Below, piece by piece: positions 40,021 to 49,421 of a DNA stretch of 57,529 bases (position 1 is its first letter; every line of letters starts with the position of its first letter). The translations under genes were made by a program, and so were the position numbers. The DNA is from an uncultured Chthonomonas sp. GTDB taxonomy: Bacteria; Armatimonadota; Chthonomonadetes; Chthonomonadales; CAJBBX01. The stretch lies in contig CAISJD010000110.1 in NCBI GenBank assembly GCA_903885605.1, forward strand, positions 1 through 57,529, in the 5' to 3' direction. The notes under the pieces were generated by a model. It was not told where the DNA came from and did no database searches. It saw only the letters and a program-made list of their open reading frames with translations.

Positions 40021-43000
40021 ATGACCGTAAGGCTGAAAGCCGCTGCCCTGTGCCTGGTAGCCGCCCTGGTGGCCACCATCGGCGCGACGGCCGGGCAGGC
40101 GCGAAACGAGGCGAAGCCGCCCGCATCCCGCATGCCGGGCATGGAGATGCTCCACGCGGCGGCCCCGGCGGCCGTGGCGGACGCTAAGTTCATCCCCGGC
40201 GCTGCCGTTGCCGAGATGCCCAGGGAGAACGCCGACGGCACCCGCGACGTGCGTGGCAATCTGAGTATCCTCTGGCGCATGACCGAGGCGGGCGCCGCCC
40301 CGGAGGTGATCCTGAACCTGACCTGCGGCGCCGGTGGCGAGATGCGCCTGGAGGCGCCCGAGGAGTTGGCCCGCCTGCACGGCGGCCTCAATGCCCTCGA
40401 CGGCCGGTTGGTGAACGCCCGCGTGCGGCCCAAGGGCCAGGGGGAGGACCTCTACACGCTGGTGGCAGTGCAACCAGAACCGCTCAGCGACCAGGCCGCG
40501 AGGGCCCGCGTGAAGCCGCTGGACGCCGCGCGCAGCAAGCGCTGGGTCACCATCCTCGTGCGCTTCTCCGACAGCGCCGATGTCACGCCGCACCCGAAGG
40601 AGTACTACGAGGGGCTGATGGGTTCGGAGTACCCCGGGATGGACCACTACTGGCGCGAGTGCTCGTACGGTTCACTGAACCTGGCGGGCAGCACGGTCGT
40701 GGGCTGGTACAACCTGCCGCAGCCCGTGTCGTACTACTGGTCGGGCAGCGGGTCGTGGAACTTCGGACTGATGTGGGATGACGCCACGGCTGCCGCCGAC
40801 CCGGACATCGACTTCTCACAGTATGATGGCGTACAAATATGTACAAATATTAACACGTATCCATTTGGATACAGTCGCGGTTGGAGTGGCAACCTCGACG
40901 GTGTCGAGAAGAGCTACCACATGATATCGTGCCCGTTGAACGCCCAGTTCGCGGCCGCGACGGCGGCGATCATGGCAATGTCGATGGGCGCCTCGTATAG
41001 CTCCGGCGTGTCGCAATGGGATCTGGTCAGCAACAACTACGCAGGGCTCCGCACCGACCCGACCTACGGGTTCGTGCCCAGGCACGCCATCGCGTACAGC
41101 AAGGAGTGTCTTGGCGTCATCGCGCCGGAGCGCAAGCACCTGGTGACTGCGAAGAGCGACAGCACGGTGACGCTGGAGCGGCTGGCCCTGCCCGAGTCGA
41201 GCGACTCAAAGCTCTGGGCCCAGGTCTGCATCGGCGGATCGGCCACCCACTTCTATACGGTGGAGGCTCGCCGCCCCGCGGGCTATGACCAGGGCTCCAT
41301 CCCGCGGGACGCCGTGGTGATCCACGAAGTCGATAAATCCCGCACATACTTTAACATGGTCTGGGTCGTCGATGCCGACAACAACGGCGACGTGAACGAC
41401 GACGGCGCCGCGTGGACGCCGGGCGAGGCATTCTCCGACGACGTGAACGGCATCACCATCAGCGTCCTTAGCGCCACGCCTACCGGCTACACGGTGCGCA
41501 TCCGCGTGACCAACGACACGCCGCCCAACGTGGTGAACAACACCACCGACTACGGCGCCGGCTCCCTGCGCAACGCGTTGCAGTGGGTGGCCACCAGGCC
41601 GGGCACACCGGTCATCTTCAATGTGCCGACTTCCGACCCGGGCTACGTCGACGGCGTCTTCCACTTCCGGCCCCGCGCCTCGTACCCTCAGCTCTACGCC
41701 AACGGCATGGTGATCGACGGCGCCACGCAGACGGCCTACACCGGCGACACCAACCCAAAGGGTCCCGAGGTCCACATCGACGGCAGCGACGCAGGGCCGT
41801 GGGCGACTGCGTGCGTGTTAAGCGGCAGCGGCTGTCGCGTACACTGCCTGGCCATTGGCTTCTTTGACGCCTTTGGCATCTCCGTTACCGGGGAAGGCGC
41901 TTCAAACAATACGGTAACAGGCTGCTACGTGGGTACCGCGGCTACCGGCGACGTAGCCGAGGCCATACGCTGGTGCGCCGTCCTCATTGAGAACGGCGCG
42001 CACCACAACACGGTCGGCGGCCCCACCGCTGCCGAACGTAACGTCCTATCCGGCAATGTCAATGAGGGCGTAGCTATCCGGAACTCCAACACCTACGGCA
42101 ACAGGGTTGTGGGTAACTACATCGGCACCGATGCGACAGGGGCGCATGCCATCCGTAACGGCGCAGGTGTTGTGATCTATGCCGGCTCGCACCACAACAC
42201 CGTGGGCGGGACCGAGCCGGGCATGCGCAACGTCATCAGCGGGAGCCGCGGCCATGGCGTCCACATCAGCAACGGGCACCACAACGCCGTTCTCGGCAAC
42301 TACATCGGGACCGACGTAACAGGCTCCCACGCCATCGGGAACTCCGCCGGCGTCATCATGTCGGATGGCTCCCAGTACAACACCGTGGGCGACGGCACGG
42401 CTGCCGGCCGCAACGTCATCTCCGGCAACCGATGGTGGGGTGTCAACCACCTGCACACGAACACGAGCTTCAACACGACCGTCGGCAACTACATCGGCGC
42501 CGACGCCACAGGCATGGTCTCCGTTCCGAACGGAGACGGCGGCGTGGGCTTCGGCGCCTCGGCCTCGCGCAATACCATCGGCGGGGCCTCCGCCGGGCAG
42601 CGCAACATCATCTCCGGCAACTACGGAAACGGCGTCGGGCTGTATGACTCCGGCACCGATGAGAACGCCATCATCGGCAACTGGGTCGGCGTCACCGCCG
42701 ACGGCAAGCAACCGCTGGGCAACTGGAACCAGGGCATAGACATCGCCTGGGGCCCGAGCCGAAACCGGATCGGCGACGCGGCGCCCGGCGAGGGCAATGT
42801 AGTGGCCGACAGCGCGGGCACCGGCATCTGGCTCTACGCCTCCGGCACCAACGCCAACCGCATCGTCGGCAACATCGTGGGCCTGGCGCCCGACGGCGTC
42901 ACGCCCATGGGCAATATGAATAACGGCGTCGGCGTTGTCGACGGCCCGGCCGACACGGTGATCGGCACAGACGAGAAGGGCGGCGGCAATTTCATCTCCG

Positions 43001-45006
43001 CCAACCACGGGGACGGCATCTGGCTCTCGGCGGCGAACCGGACCGTCATCCAGAACAACATCGTGGGCCTCTCCAAGGACCGCCAGCAGGACCGTGGAAA
43101 CTGGCACAACGGCATCCGGATTCAGAACGGCTGCACCGATACCCTCGTGGGCGGCCTGGGATACATGAACGGCAACGATATCGGCGCCAACCGCTGGACC
43201 GGCGTCGGCATCCATGATCTGACCACCACGGGCACCCGGGTGCTCGCTAACGGCATCGGCCGGTGGCAAAGCTTCGGCGACTCGTACGGGTGGGCCATGG
43301 GCAACCGCGACTACGGCGTCTACGCTGCCTGCGGCCGGGCCGAAATCAATTACAATGCGATAATCGGCAACTCAAGTAGCGGCGTTGTAATATGCAATGA
43401 CGCATCAGGAGTTACTGTGCGTGCGAACCACATAAGCGCCAACGGCGGCCTCGGCATTGATATTTGGTACAACCAGAGCGGACCGAGCCCGACGCCCAAC
43501 GACCCACAGGATACCGATACGGGGCCCAACGGCGTACAGAACTACCCGATCATCACCGCCGCGGGGCTCGCCGCCGGGGTTACCCAGGTGACGGCAGCCC
43601 TGGACAGCGTACCCAACACCGATTTCCGCATCGATTTCTACATCGCGGAACCTGATTCCTCGGGCCATGGCGAGGGCTCCGCATGGATCGCCGGCGCCGA
43701 CGTCCGTACTGACGCCGACGGGAAGGCAACGGGCATCGGAACCAGCTTCACATCGAACCTGGGCCAGTACCTGACAGCCACGGCCACCAACCTGGCTACG
43801 GGCGAGACCAGCGAGTTCTCGCCGAACTTCTACGCCGGCGACGAGCTGCTGCAGGCCTTCTTCGTGACGCCGGATCGGCTCGTCGGCGGGGAAGACACGA
43901 TGGCGACGCTGCAGTTGTCTGCTCCGGCTCCCGCCGGTGGGCTCAAAGTGCTGACGACCTTCGCGTTCTTCGCGGAGTTTCCTGATGGACCAGAGTACAT
44001 CTGGGTGCCCGAAGGAGCAGCGGAATACTCCTTCCCGGTGGCAACCAACCCTGTCGAGGGCGAATGTACCATCGACATCATGGCCTGCGCGGGTCGGGCG
44101 TGGTACCACGCGCCGGTTACCATTTTGCCTGGTACGACCACCGTCTCCGTGGATGACGCTTCCGGGAGCATCGGGAAGTCGGCGCCGCTCGCGGCCACGC
44201 TGCTCTCCAAGGTCGGCCCGCTCAGCGGCATGACCATCGACTTCAAAGTCGACGGCACCGCGGTGGCGTCTGCCGTCACCGACGGCGCGGGCAAGGCCGC
44301 TCACTCCCTGGCCCTGACACCGGCCATCGGTGAGGGAACGCACGTCCTGACGGCCCTGTTCGCAGGGAGTAGCCCCTACGGGGCCTCGTCCGCCACAGGG
44401 ACACTGACAGTGACCAAGCGCGCCACCGCGGTCTTTGTGGCCGACAGAACGGCGAGGGTACGCACATCCACGGTGCTCAAAGCCTATCTGTTCACTGAAA
44501 GCAACGTTCGGTTGCCGGCAAAGAGCCTCGAGATCAAGCTTGACGGCGTCTCAGTGACGACCGGTGAGACCGATGCTGAAGGCGGCGTCTACGCATACTA
44601 TGCCATACCGGACGGCGTCGGCGTCGGCGTCCATCCGCTGGTCGCCGCGTTCGCCGGCGACGACGCCTACAAGCCGGCAACGGGCTCGGGCAAGCTTACC
44701 GTTACGGCAGGTGAGCTCTACATCTGGCCCTACTCGCGCACAGCCAGGGCGGGCGCTTCCCACAAGCTCCAGGCCTACGTGCGCAGCCTGCCGGACTATG
44801 TCGCTCAGGCGGGCAAGTCGGTGGCCTTCCAGGTTAACGGGACCGACATCGGCTCCGGCGTCTCCGGCGCCGACGGCTGGGCCTCCGCCACCTGGGCCAT
44901 ACCCGCCGACGAGGCCGCAGGGGCGCACACCCTCACGGCAGCGTTCGCCGGCGATGCCTGGTACAACCCGGTGACGGTCAACACCACGTTCAACGTGGTC
45001 AAGTAG
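40021..45006 (+). CDS. Large surface protein: degenerate M6-like domain, beta-helix, Ig-like repeats
   Basis: A 1661-residue exported protein (signal MTVRLKAAALCLVAALVATIGATAG). Residues ~170-500 resemble M6/immune-inhibitor-A metalloproteases (VTILVRFSDSADV, MDHYWRECSYGSLNLAGSTVVGWYNLP, later QWDLVSNNY and HFYTVEARRP). The HExxHxxGxxH zinc motif is replaced by AAIMAMSMGASYS, so it is probably inactive. Residues ~600-1150 are parallel beta-helix coils with repeated NTVGG, RNVISGN and NYIGTDATG motifs, about 66-72 residues apart. Residues ~1370-1661 are three Ig-like domains, ending VTVNTTFNVVK. AAGGA precedes the ATG. Likely cell-surface or glycan-binding. Confidence 0.85.
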   Translation: MTVRLKAAALCLVAALVATIGATAGQARNEAKPPASRMPGMEMLHAAAPAAVADAKFIPGAAVAEMPRENADGTRDVRGNLSILWRMTEAGAAPEVILNLTCGAGGEMRLEAPEELARLHGGLNALDGRLVNARVRPKGQGEDLYTLVAVQPEPLSDQAARARVKPLDAARSKRWVTILVRFSDSADVTPHPKEYYEGLMGSEYPGMDHYWRECSYGSLNLAGSTVVGWYNLPQPVSYYWSGSGSWNFGLMWDDATAAADPDIDFSQYDGVQICTNINTYPFGYSRGWSGNLDGVEKSYHMISCPLNAQFAAATAAIMAMSMGASYSSGVSQWDLVSNNYAGLRTDPTYGFVPRHAIAYSKECLGVIAPERKHLVTAKSDSTVTLERLALPESSDSKLWAQVCIGGSATHFYTVEARRPAGYDQGSIPRDAVVIHEVDKSRTYFNMVWVVDADNNGDVNDDGAAWTPGEAFSDDVNGITISVLSATPTGYTVRIRVTNDTPPNVVNNTTDYGAGSLRNALQWVATRPGTPVIFNVPTSDPGYVDGVFHFRPRASYPQLYANGMVIDGATQTAYTGDTNPKGPEVHIDGSDAGPWATACVLSGSGCRVHCLAIGFFDAFGISVTGEGASNNTVTGCYVGTAATGDVAEAIRWCAVLIENGAHHNTVGGPTAAERNVLSGNVNEGVAIRNSNTYGNRVVGNYIGTDATGAHAIRNGAGVVIYAGSHHNTVGGTEPGMRNVISGSRGHGVHISNGHHNAVLGNYIGTDVTGSHAIGNSAGVIMSDGSQYNTVGDGTAAGRNVISGNRWWGVNHLHTNTSFNTTVGNYIGADATGMVSVPNGDGGVGFGASASRNTIGGASAGQRNIISGNYGNGVGLYDSGTDENAIIGNWVGVTADGKQPLGNWNQGIDIAWGPSRNRIGDAAPGEGNVVADSAGTGIWLYASGTNANRIVGNIVGLAPDGVTPMGNMNNGVGVVDGPADTVIGTDEKGGGNFISANHGDGIWLSAANRTVIQNNIVGLSKDRQQDRGNWHNGIRIQNGCTDTLVGGLGYMNGNDIGANRWTGVGIHDLTTTGTRVLANGIGRWQSFGDSYGWAMGNRDYGVYAACGRAEINYNAIIGNSSSGVVICNDASGVTVRANHISANGGLGIDIWYNQSGPSPTPNDPQDTDTGPNGVQNYPIITAAGLAAGVTQVTAALDSVPNTDFRIDFYIAEPDSSGHGEGSAWIAGADVRTDADGKATGIGTSFTSNLGQYLTATATNLATGETSEFSPNFYAGDELLQAFFVTPDRLVGGEDTMATLQLSAPAPAGGLKVLTTFAFFAEFPDGPEYIWVPEGAAEYSFPVATNPVEGECTIDIMACAGRAWYHAPVTILPGTTTVSVDDASGSIGKSAPLAATLLSKVGPLSGMTIDFKVDGTAVASAVTDGAGKAAHSLALTPAIGEGTHVLTALFAGSSPYGASSATGTLTVTKRATAVFVADRTARVRTSTVLKAYLFTESNVRLPAKSLEIKLDGVSVTTGETDAEGGVYAYYAIPDGVGVGVHPLVAAFAGDDAYKPATGSGKLTVTAGELYIWPYSRTARAGASHKLQAYVRSLPDYVAQAGKSVAFQVNGTDIGSGVSGADGWASATWAIPADEAAGAHTLTAAFAGDAWYNPVTVNTTFNVVK

Positions 45007-45013
45007 ACCCACA

Positions 45014-45049
45014 GGGCGGGCCCGCCGCAGCGCTGCAGCGGGCCCGCCC
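45014..45049 (+). terminator. Strong GC hairpin terminator
   Basis: GGGCGGGCCCGC (45014-45025) and GCGGGCCCGCCC (45038-45049) form a perfect 12-bp stem. The loop region (GCAGCGCTGC) can extend it further. It begins 8 nt after the stop of the 1661-residue gene. Only TT follows, so it may act as a transcript-end stabiliser or terminator. Confidence 0.75.
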
Positions 45050-45201
45050 TTCCGACCCTCATCCCTCTACGGACCGCCAGCCGGCCGCCGGCTCACCGAT
45101 CCGCATCCCGCCCCCGAACGCCGGCGCGGATAGCCGCCATACGGTAGTATTCCTCCCGTATCGGGGCGAGGGCGTGCAAGCCGCTCCGGAGTGGAGGGGA
45201 C

Positions 45202-47349
45202 ATGAGGGGTCGGCTCGCGAAGGTGGGCGCCGCGGCGGCAATGGCGCTGGTTCTGGCGATGGTCATCGGTCGTACCTCGGCGCAGACGATCGCGTCGGCG
45301 CCGTGCAGCGTGGCTCCCAGGATCGACGGCGTTCGATCGCCGGGCGAGTGGGACAAGGCCGCTGTGATGCCCGTCGGCCTGAGGATGGTCGACGGCAAGG
45401 GCCGGCCGGCACGCGTCCGCAACGGCGAACTGCTGGTGATGAACTCCCGGGCCAACCTCTACGTCGCCCTGCGCGTCCCCGATGCCTCCCGTGACGCCTC
45501 CGTCTCTCCCATCAGCGCCGACCTTGCCGTCCTCTCCTTCTGCCGCGGCGACGAGTTGGCCGCGGGCGACGACAAGCGCGTCGTCATGCCCGGCCAATGG
45601 GCGGACAAGCACCTGGTGGCTCCCGGCAAGGATGCCGACGACACGCGCAAGGACGGCGCCGCCACCATGCGCTGGCGATCGACCGGCGACGGCGGCGAGA
45701 GCTTCGTCGAGTGGCACGTGCCGCTCAAGTCCGGCGACGACGGCGACATCTCGACCGCGCCGGGAGGACGGCTCCGCGCCAACCTCATGTATGCCGACAA
45801 GTTCAGCCCCACGCTGGCCGAGACCGAGTACGCAGGGGTCTTCAGCGCCGACATGGACCATGCGAAAGGATGGGGGACCATCGCCTTGGCAGATACGACT
45901 GTGACGGAGGCCCCGGCCCCGGCGCCGGGCTGGATCGCCGGGCTCCTGCCGCACACCGGCGCACCGGACCGGCTGGAGCATCGCCTGAGCCGCATCGATG
46001 CCACGGAGATCGACGTTAACCGCCGTAGCGGCGGCGTCGCCACCGTCGAGCTGACCTTCCCCGGCATCGTCGGCGCCGTGGAGAAGGCTCAGGCGCGCAT
46101 CTTCCTGCCGCCCGTCCTGGCGGAGAAGCCCGGCGTCCGGGTGCCGTTGGTCCACGTGGCAGGCTACGAGATCGACGACGCCGGCGCCGCGGGACTGCTG
46201 GCCAGGGGCTGGGCCGTCAGCACCATCCATGCCCATCCGCTGAACCCGCTGGGCCGAGGGGTGAACCTGGACCGGGCGGTGCTCCACGCCGCCTGCCGCC
46301 TGCCCTTCGTCGATCCCCGGCGCGTCAGCATCCAGGGAGGCAGCGCCGGCGGGTGGATGACGCTGATGCTCGCCGCCGACGCCTTCCCGCTCATCTGCTC
46401 GCTGCCCGACGTGCCGGTGGTCCACGCCGGCTACAACGCCGACTACATCGCCGGCAATCAGCCCTATACGGGGCCGGCGCCCGGCTCCGACAAGCCGCGC
46501 ATGTTCTTCCTCCAGGCGGTGGGCAGTATCATCGACCAGATGAAGCCACTCTATGGAATGCCGTTCGACGGCAAGGAGGCGCTGGGCTACTCGCCCCTGG
46601 CGCATCTGGACACGATCACGGCTCCCATCTTGCCGGTCTTCACCACCGCGGATATGCTGGTGCCCATCGACCAGGTCGGAGCCGAGTACGTGCAGCCCGT
46701 CGATGCGGGCCAGTTCCCCGCCGGGTACTCGTCGGCCATGACGGAGCGGATCGCGGCCCACAGGGGCGCGAGGACGTTGCTGGCCGCGTTGCCCGAGGGT
46801 GCGCGGCAGGTCGAGGTGATGAAGGCCGTCCCGGGTCAGGCGCGGCTGGGGCCGGACGGCGCGGCCCTGGGCGCGGGGCAGCCCTGCAAGCCGAGTTTCT
46901 CAAAGCAGAAGACGTGGAGCATCGTAATCCTCGACGAAGGCCCCAAGGAGCCCGGCGTAGGCCACTTCAAGTACGCCTGGTCCATCGATCACGAGCCCTT
47001 TCGCGCGTGGGCCATGGGGCGCGGCGTCCAGCCGGAGCAGCTCACGGCGCCCAAGCTGGAGCGGCTCATGAAGCGCATCCTGGGCGAGACGTGGAGGCCC
47101 TTCCTAGTGCGGGCGGCAGGCGCCCAGAAGCCGGCCTCGGCCAACCAGCTGGACTATCCCGAAGCGGAGCGGGCCGATGTCCTGCTGGGACTGGCGGCCT
47201 ATGCGGAGGAGGACGCGTGCGCTTCGAGGCTGGCCGCGCTCTATGCCAAGCTGCCTGCCAGGCTCAAGGCTCTAGGGCCCCGGCTGGGCGACGGCGCCCC
47301 GGGATCGGTGAGGATGGCGCTTCAGGCACGGCCCGCCGGCACACGGTAG
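45202..47349 (+). CDS. Secreted alpha/beta hydrolase with N-terminal CBM9-like domain
   Basis: A 715-residue exported protein (signal peptide cut near TSAQ). Residues ~35-230 look like a CBM9/DOMON-type carbohydrate-binding sandwich (PRIDGVRSPGEWDKA, ANLYVALRVPD). The catalytic half has a peptidase-S9/esterase-type nucleophile elbow, VSIQGGSAGGWMTLML, after a LLARGWAVSTIHAHPLNP segment. PVFTTADMLVPIDQ likely supplies the Asp, and VGHFKYAWSIDH a histidine. It may be a carbohydrate esterase or peptidase. GGAGGGG lies just before the ATG. Confidence 0.75.
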   Translation: MRGRLAKVGAAAAMALVLAMVIGRTSAQTIASAPCSVAPRIDGVRSPGEWDKAAVMPVGLRMVDGKGRPARVRNGELLVMNSRANLYVALRVPDASRDASVSPISADLAVLSFCRGDELAAGDDKRVVMPGQWADKHLVAPGKDADDTRKDGAATMRWRSTGDGGESFVEWHVPLKSGDDGDISTAPGGRLRANLMYADKFSPTLAETEYAGVFSADMDHAKGWGTIALADTTVTEAPAPAPGWIAGLLPHTGAPDRLEHRLSRIDATEIDVNRRSGGVATVELTFPGIVGAVEKAQARIFLPPVLAEKPGVRVPLVHVAGYEIDDAGAAGLLARGWAVSTIHAHPLNPLGRGVNLDRAVLHAACRLPFVDPRRVSIQGGSAGGWMTLMLAADAFPLICSLPDVPVVHAGYNADYIAGNQPYTGPAPGSDKPRMFFLQAVGSIIDQMKPLYGMPFDGKEALGYSPLAHLDTITAPILPVFTTADMLVPIDQVGAEYVQPVDAGQFPAGYSSAMTERIAAHRGARTLLAALPEGARQVEVMKAVPGQARLGPDGAALGAGQPCKPSFSKQKTWSIVILDEGPKEPGVGHFKYAWSIDHEPFRAWAMGRGVQPEQLTAPKLERLMKRILGETWRPFLVRAAGAQKPASANQLDYPEAERADVLLGLAAYAEEDACASRLAALYAKLPARLKALGPRLGDGAPGSVRMALQARPAGTR

Positions 47350-47354
47350 CGCAA

Positions 47355-47403
47355 GGCTGGGCGCCGTGCGTCCATGGTGGTATAAAGACAGGAGCGCCCA
47401 GCC
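47355..47403 (+). promoter_or_regulatory. Histidine-kinase operon promoter framed by an inverted repeat
   Basis: Extended -10 TGG-TATAAA lies at 47378-47386. It is flanked by a perfect 10-bp inverted repeat, GGCTGGGCGC (47355-47364) and GCGCCCAGCC (47394-47403). Initiation would be near 47393, giving a ~43-nt leader. The repeat could be an operator, or could double as the terminator of the preceding gene, which ends at 47349. Confidence 0.6.
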
Positions 47404-47435
47404 CCCCTCCGGGGCCGCGGTCAGGAGTTGTGGCG

Positions 47436-49421
47436 ATGCCGCAGGCTACAGACGAGACTGGTCCGGCTCCAGAGCCGACGCCGTCCAGGGGGCACAAACA
47501 GGCGGCCTTCCTCGCCGCCCGGTCGAAGCTGCAATTCGCCCTTGAGAGCCTGCTGGACGCGGCGATGCAGATCCCCGGGGCGGATTGCGGCGGCGTTTAC
47601 GAGCGCACGCCCGCGGGTAGCCTCAGGCTGATCGCCAGTCGGAAGCTGAGCGAGAGCTTCCTGTTGGGCATCCCGGAGCATGGCCCGGAGAGCACACAGG
47701 CCCAGATCGTCAGCGCGGGCGAGCCGCTCTGGTTCGACTGGGAAGGGCCCGAAACCTGTCCGTGGCCCGGCAACATCGCCGAGGGCCTGAAGGCCCTGGC
47801 ATGCATCCCCATCCGCCACAACAGCGTCGTTGTGGGCGCCCTCAACCTCGCATCGCATACGATCGACCGCTTCGACGAGATCACCAGGGCCCAGGTGCTC
47901 GACCTGACACAGGCCGCGGGCATCGCGGTGGTTCAGATGCGGCACCAGGAGGTGCTGGAGGGCAACCTCCGCAAGCTGTTCGACGTGATCCCGGAGTGCC
48001 TCTTCATCGTCAGCCCCGAAGGCGACATCATCCACGCCAACGCCTCGGCCGCCCGGACATTGGGCAGGAGCGTTGAGGACCTGCTCGGAACCGCCGTCCT
48101 GGACCTCCATCCGGTTGGGCGGGGAGAGGAGGCCTCTTGCATCTTGCAGGGCATGCTGGACGGTTCACAGGAGACCTGCCTCGTTCCCATCCTGGCGGTG
48201 GACGGAACTCAGGTGCCCGTAGAGACACGGGCGGTGAGGGGCGAATGGGACGGCCAACCCGCGCTGATCTGTACGTCACGCAACATGAGCGAGAAGCGGC
48301 GGATGGAGGAGGACCTTCGGCACAGCCGCACACTCCTCGAGATGGTAGTCGAGCACTCCGATGTGGCGGCCTACGCACTGAACCTGACGACGGACCGCTA
48401 TGAGTACATGAGCCCGGCGATCGAGCGTCTTCTTGGCTACCCGGTTCAGCGGTTCCTGGGCTCCCCCAGAATGAGGTTACTGGATCTGGTCGTGCCCGAG
48501 GACCGCGAGGCGTCGATGGCGCCCATCCTGGCGGCCACGGGATGCGGCGAGGATCGGGGCTCGATGGAGTACCGTGTGCGTGCTGCCGACGGCAGCTGTC
48601 GCGTGGTCAACAACCGGTTCGCGGTGCTTCGCGACGAGGATGGGACGCCCCGCTACCGCACCGGTACGATCCAGGACATCACCGAGGAGCGGGTTGCCGC
48701 TCAGGCCCTGCGCGAGTCCGAGGCGCGCTTCCGCCAGATCGCCGAGGAGAATGAGCGGCTTCTGAGCCGCAGCCGGGAGGACGCGGCCGCCAAGGCGCGG
48801 CTCCTCCATGAGGTCAACCACCGGGTCAAGAACAACCTCTCGGCCATCCTTGGGGTGTTGGAGCTGGAGCGGCAGGCCATGGGGACGGACGAGGACACCT
48901 CGCGCTCCGAGCTGCTGGGCGACCTGGCCGGCCGCCTACGCGCCATGTCCGTCGTTCACAGCATCCTCTCCGCCACTGCTTGGAAGGCGCTTCCGATCTG
49001 CGGCCTCGTCGAGCAGGTCGTGCATTCCTCTGCCGCCATCATGCGCCCCGGCCGGCCGCCGAAGGTCACGGTGGTGGGTGATGACGTGCGAACGCTCGCC
49101 AAGCATGCCTCGGCAGTCGCGCTGATCCTGAACGAGCTTGCGACCAACGCCTTCAAACACGCCGACGCGTCTCCGCTCGAGATCCATGTCGATGTTCGGT
49201 GGGTTACCGAAGAGGTATGCCTCTCCTTCCGTGATAACGGTGCGGGCTTCCCGGATGACGTGCTGTCGGGCACGAGGTGGAGTGTGGGTCTCAACGTTGT
49301 GCATACGCTCAGCCAGATCGACCTTCGCGGTACGATGGACCTTGCCAATGACGGCGGAGCCGCGGTCACGATCCGGTTTCCGATCGCGGGCACGGGCACG
49401 ACAGCAGGAGAGGCGCTCTGA
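47436..49421 (+). CDS. Soluble sensor histidine kinase, GAF-PAS-PAS-HisKA_2-HATPase
   Basis: A 661-residue protein without membrane segments. A GAF domain (~30-170; ADCGGVYERTPAGSLRLIASR, LKALACIPIRHNSVVVGALNLAS) is followed by PAS 1 (~175-290; LFDVIPECLFIVSPEGDIIHANASA) and PAS 2 (~300-425; YEYMSPAIERLLGYP). The HisKA_2/HWE-type dimerisation helix is LLHEVNHRVKNNLSAILGVLE, with H462 the probable phospho-acceptor. The ATPase part has LILNELATNAFKHA (N-box), FRDNGAGFP (G1) and VGLNVVHTL (G2). AGGAG precedes the ATG at 47436. The stop overlaps the response-regulator start by one base, so the pair is coupled. The signal is unknown. Confidence 0.93.
   Translation: MPQATDETGPAPEPTPSRGHKQAAFLAARSKLQFALESLLDAAMQIPGADCGGVYERTPAGSLRLIASRKLSESFLLGIPEHGPESTQAQIVSAGEPLWFDWEGPETCPWPGNIAEGLKALACIPIRHNSVVVGALNLASHTIDRFDEITRAQVLDLTQAAGIAVVQMRHQEVLEGNLRKLFDVIPECLFIVSPEGDIIHANASAARTLGRSVEDLLGTAVLDLHPVGRGEEASCILQGMLDGSQETCLVPILAVDGTQVPVETRAVRGEWDGQPALICTSRNMSEKRRMEEDLRHSRTLLEMVVEHSDVAAYALNLTTDRYEYMSPAIERLLGYPVQRFLGSPRMRLLDLVVPEDREASMAPILAATGCGEDRGSMEYRVRAADGSCRVVNNRFAVLRDEDGTPRYRTGTIQDITEERVAAQALRESEARFRQIAEENERLLSRSREDAAAKARLLHEVNHRVKNNLSAILGVLELERQAMGTDEDTSRSELLGDLAGRLRAMSVVHSILSATAWKALPICGLVEQVVHSSAAIMRPGRPPKVTVVGDDVRTLAKHASAVALILNELATNAFKHADASPLEIHVDVRWVTEEVCLSFRDNGAGFPDDVLSGTRWSVGLNVVHTLSQIDLRGTMDLANDGGAAVTIRFPIAGTGTTAGEAL

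Noticed and set aside
45067-46761. A 564-codon minus-strand frame opposite the alpha/beta hydrolase
   Set aside because: The plus-strand protein has a signal peptide and a GGSAGG elbow; the antisense frame has neither.
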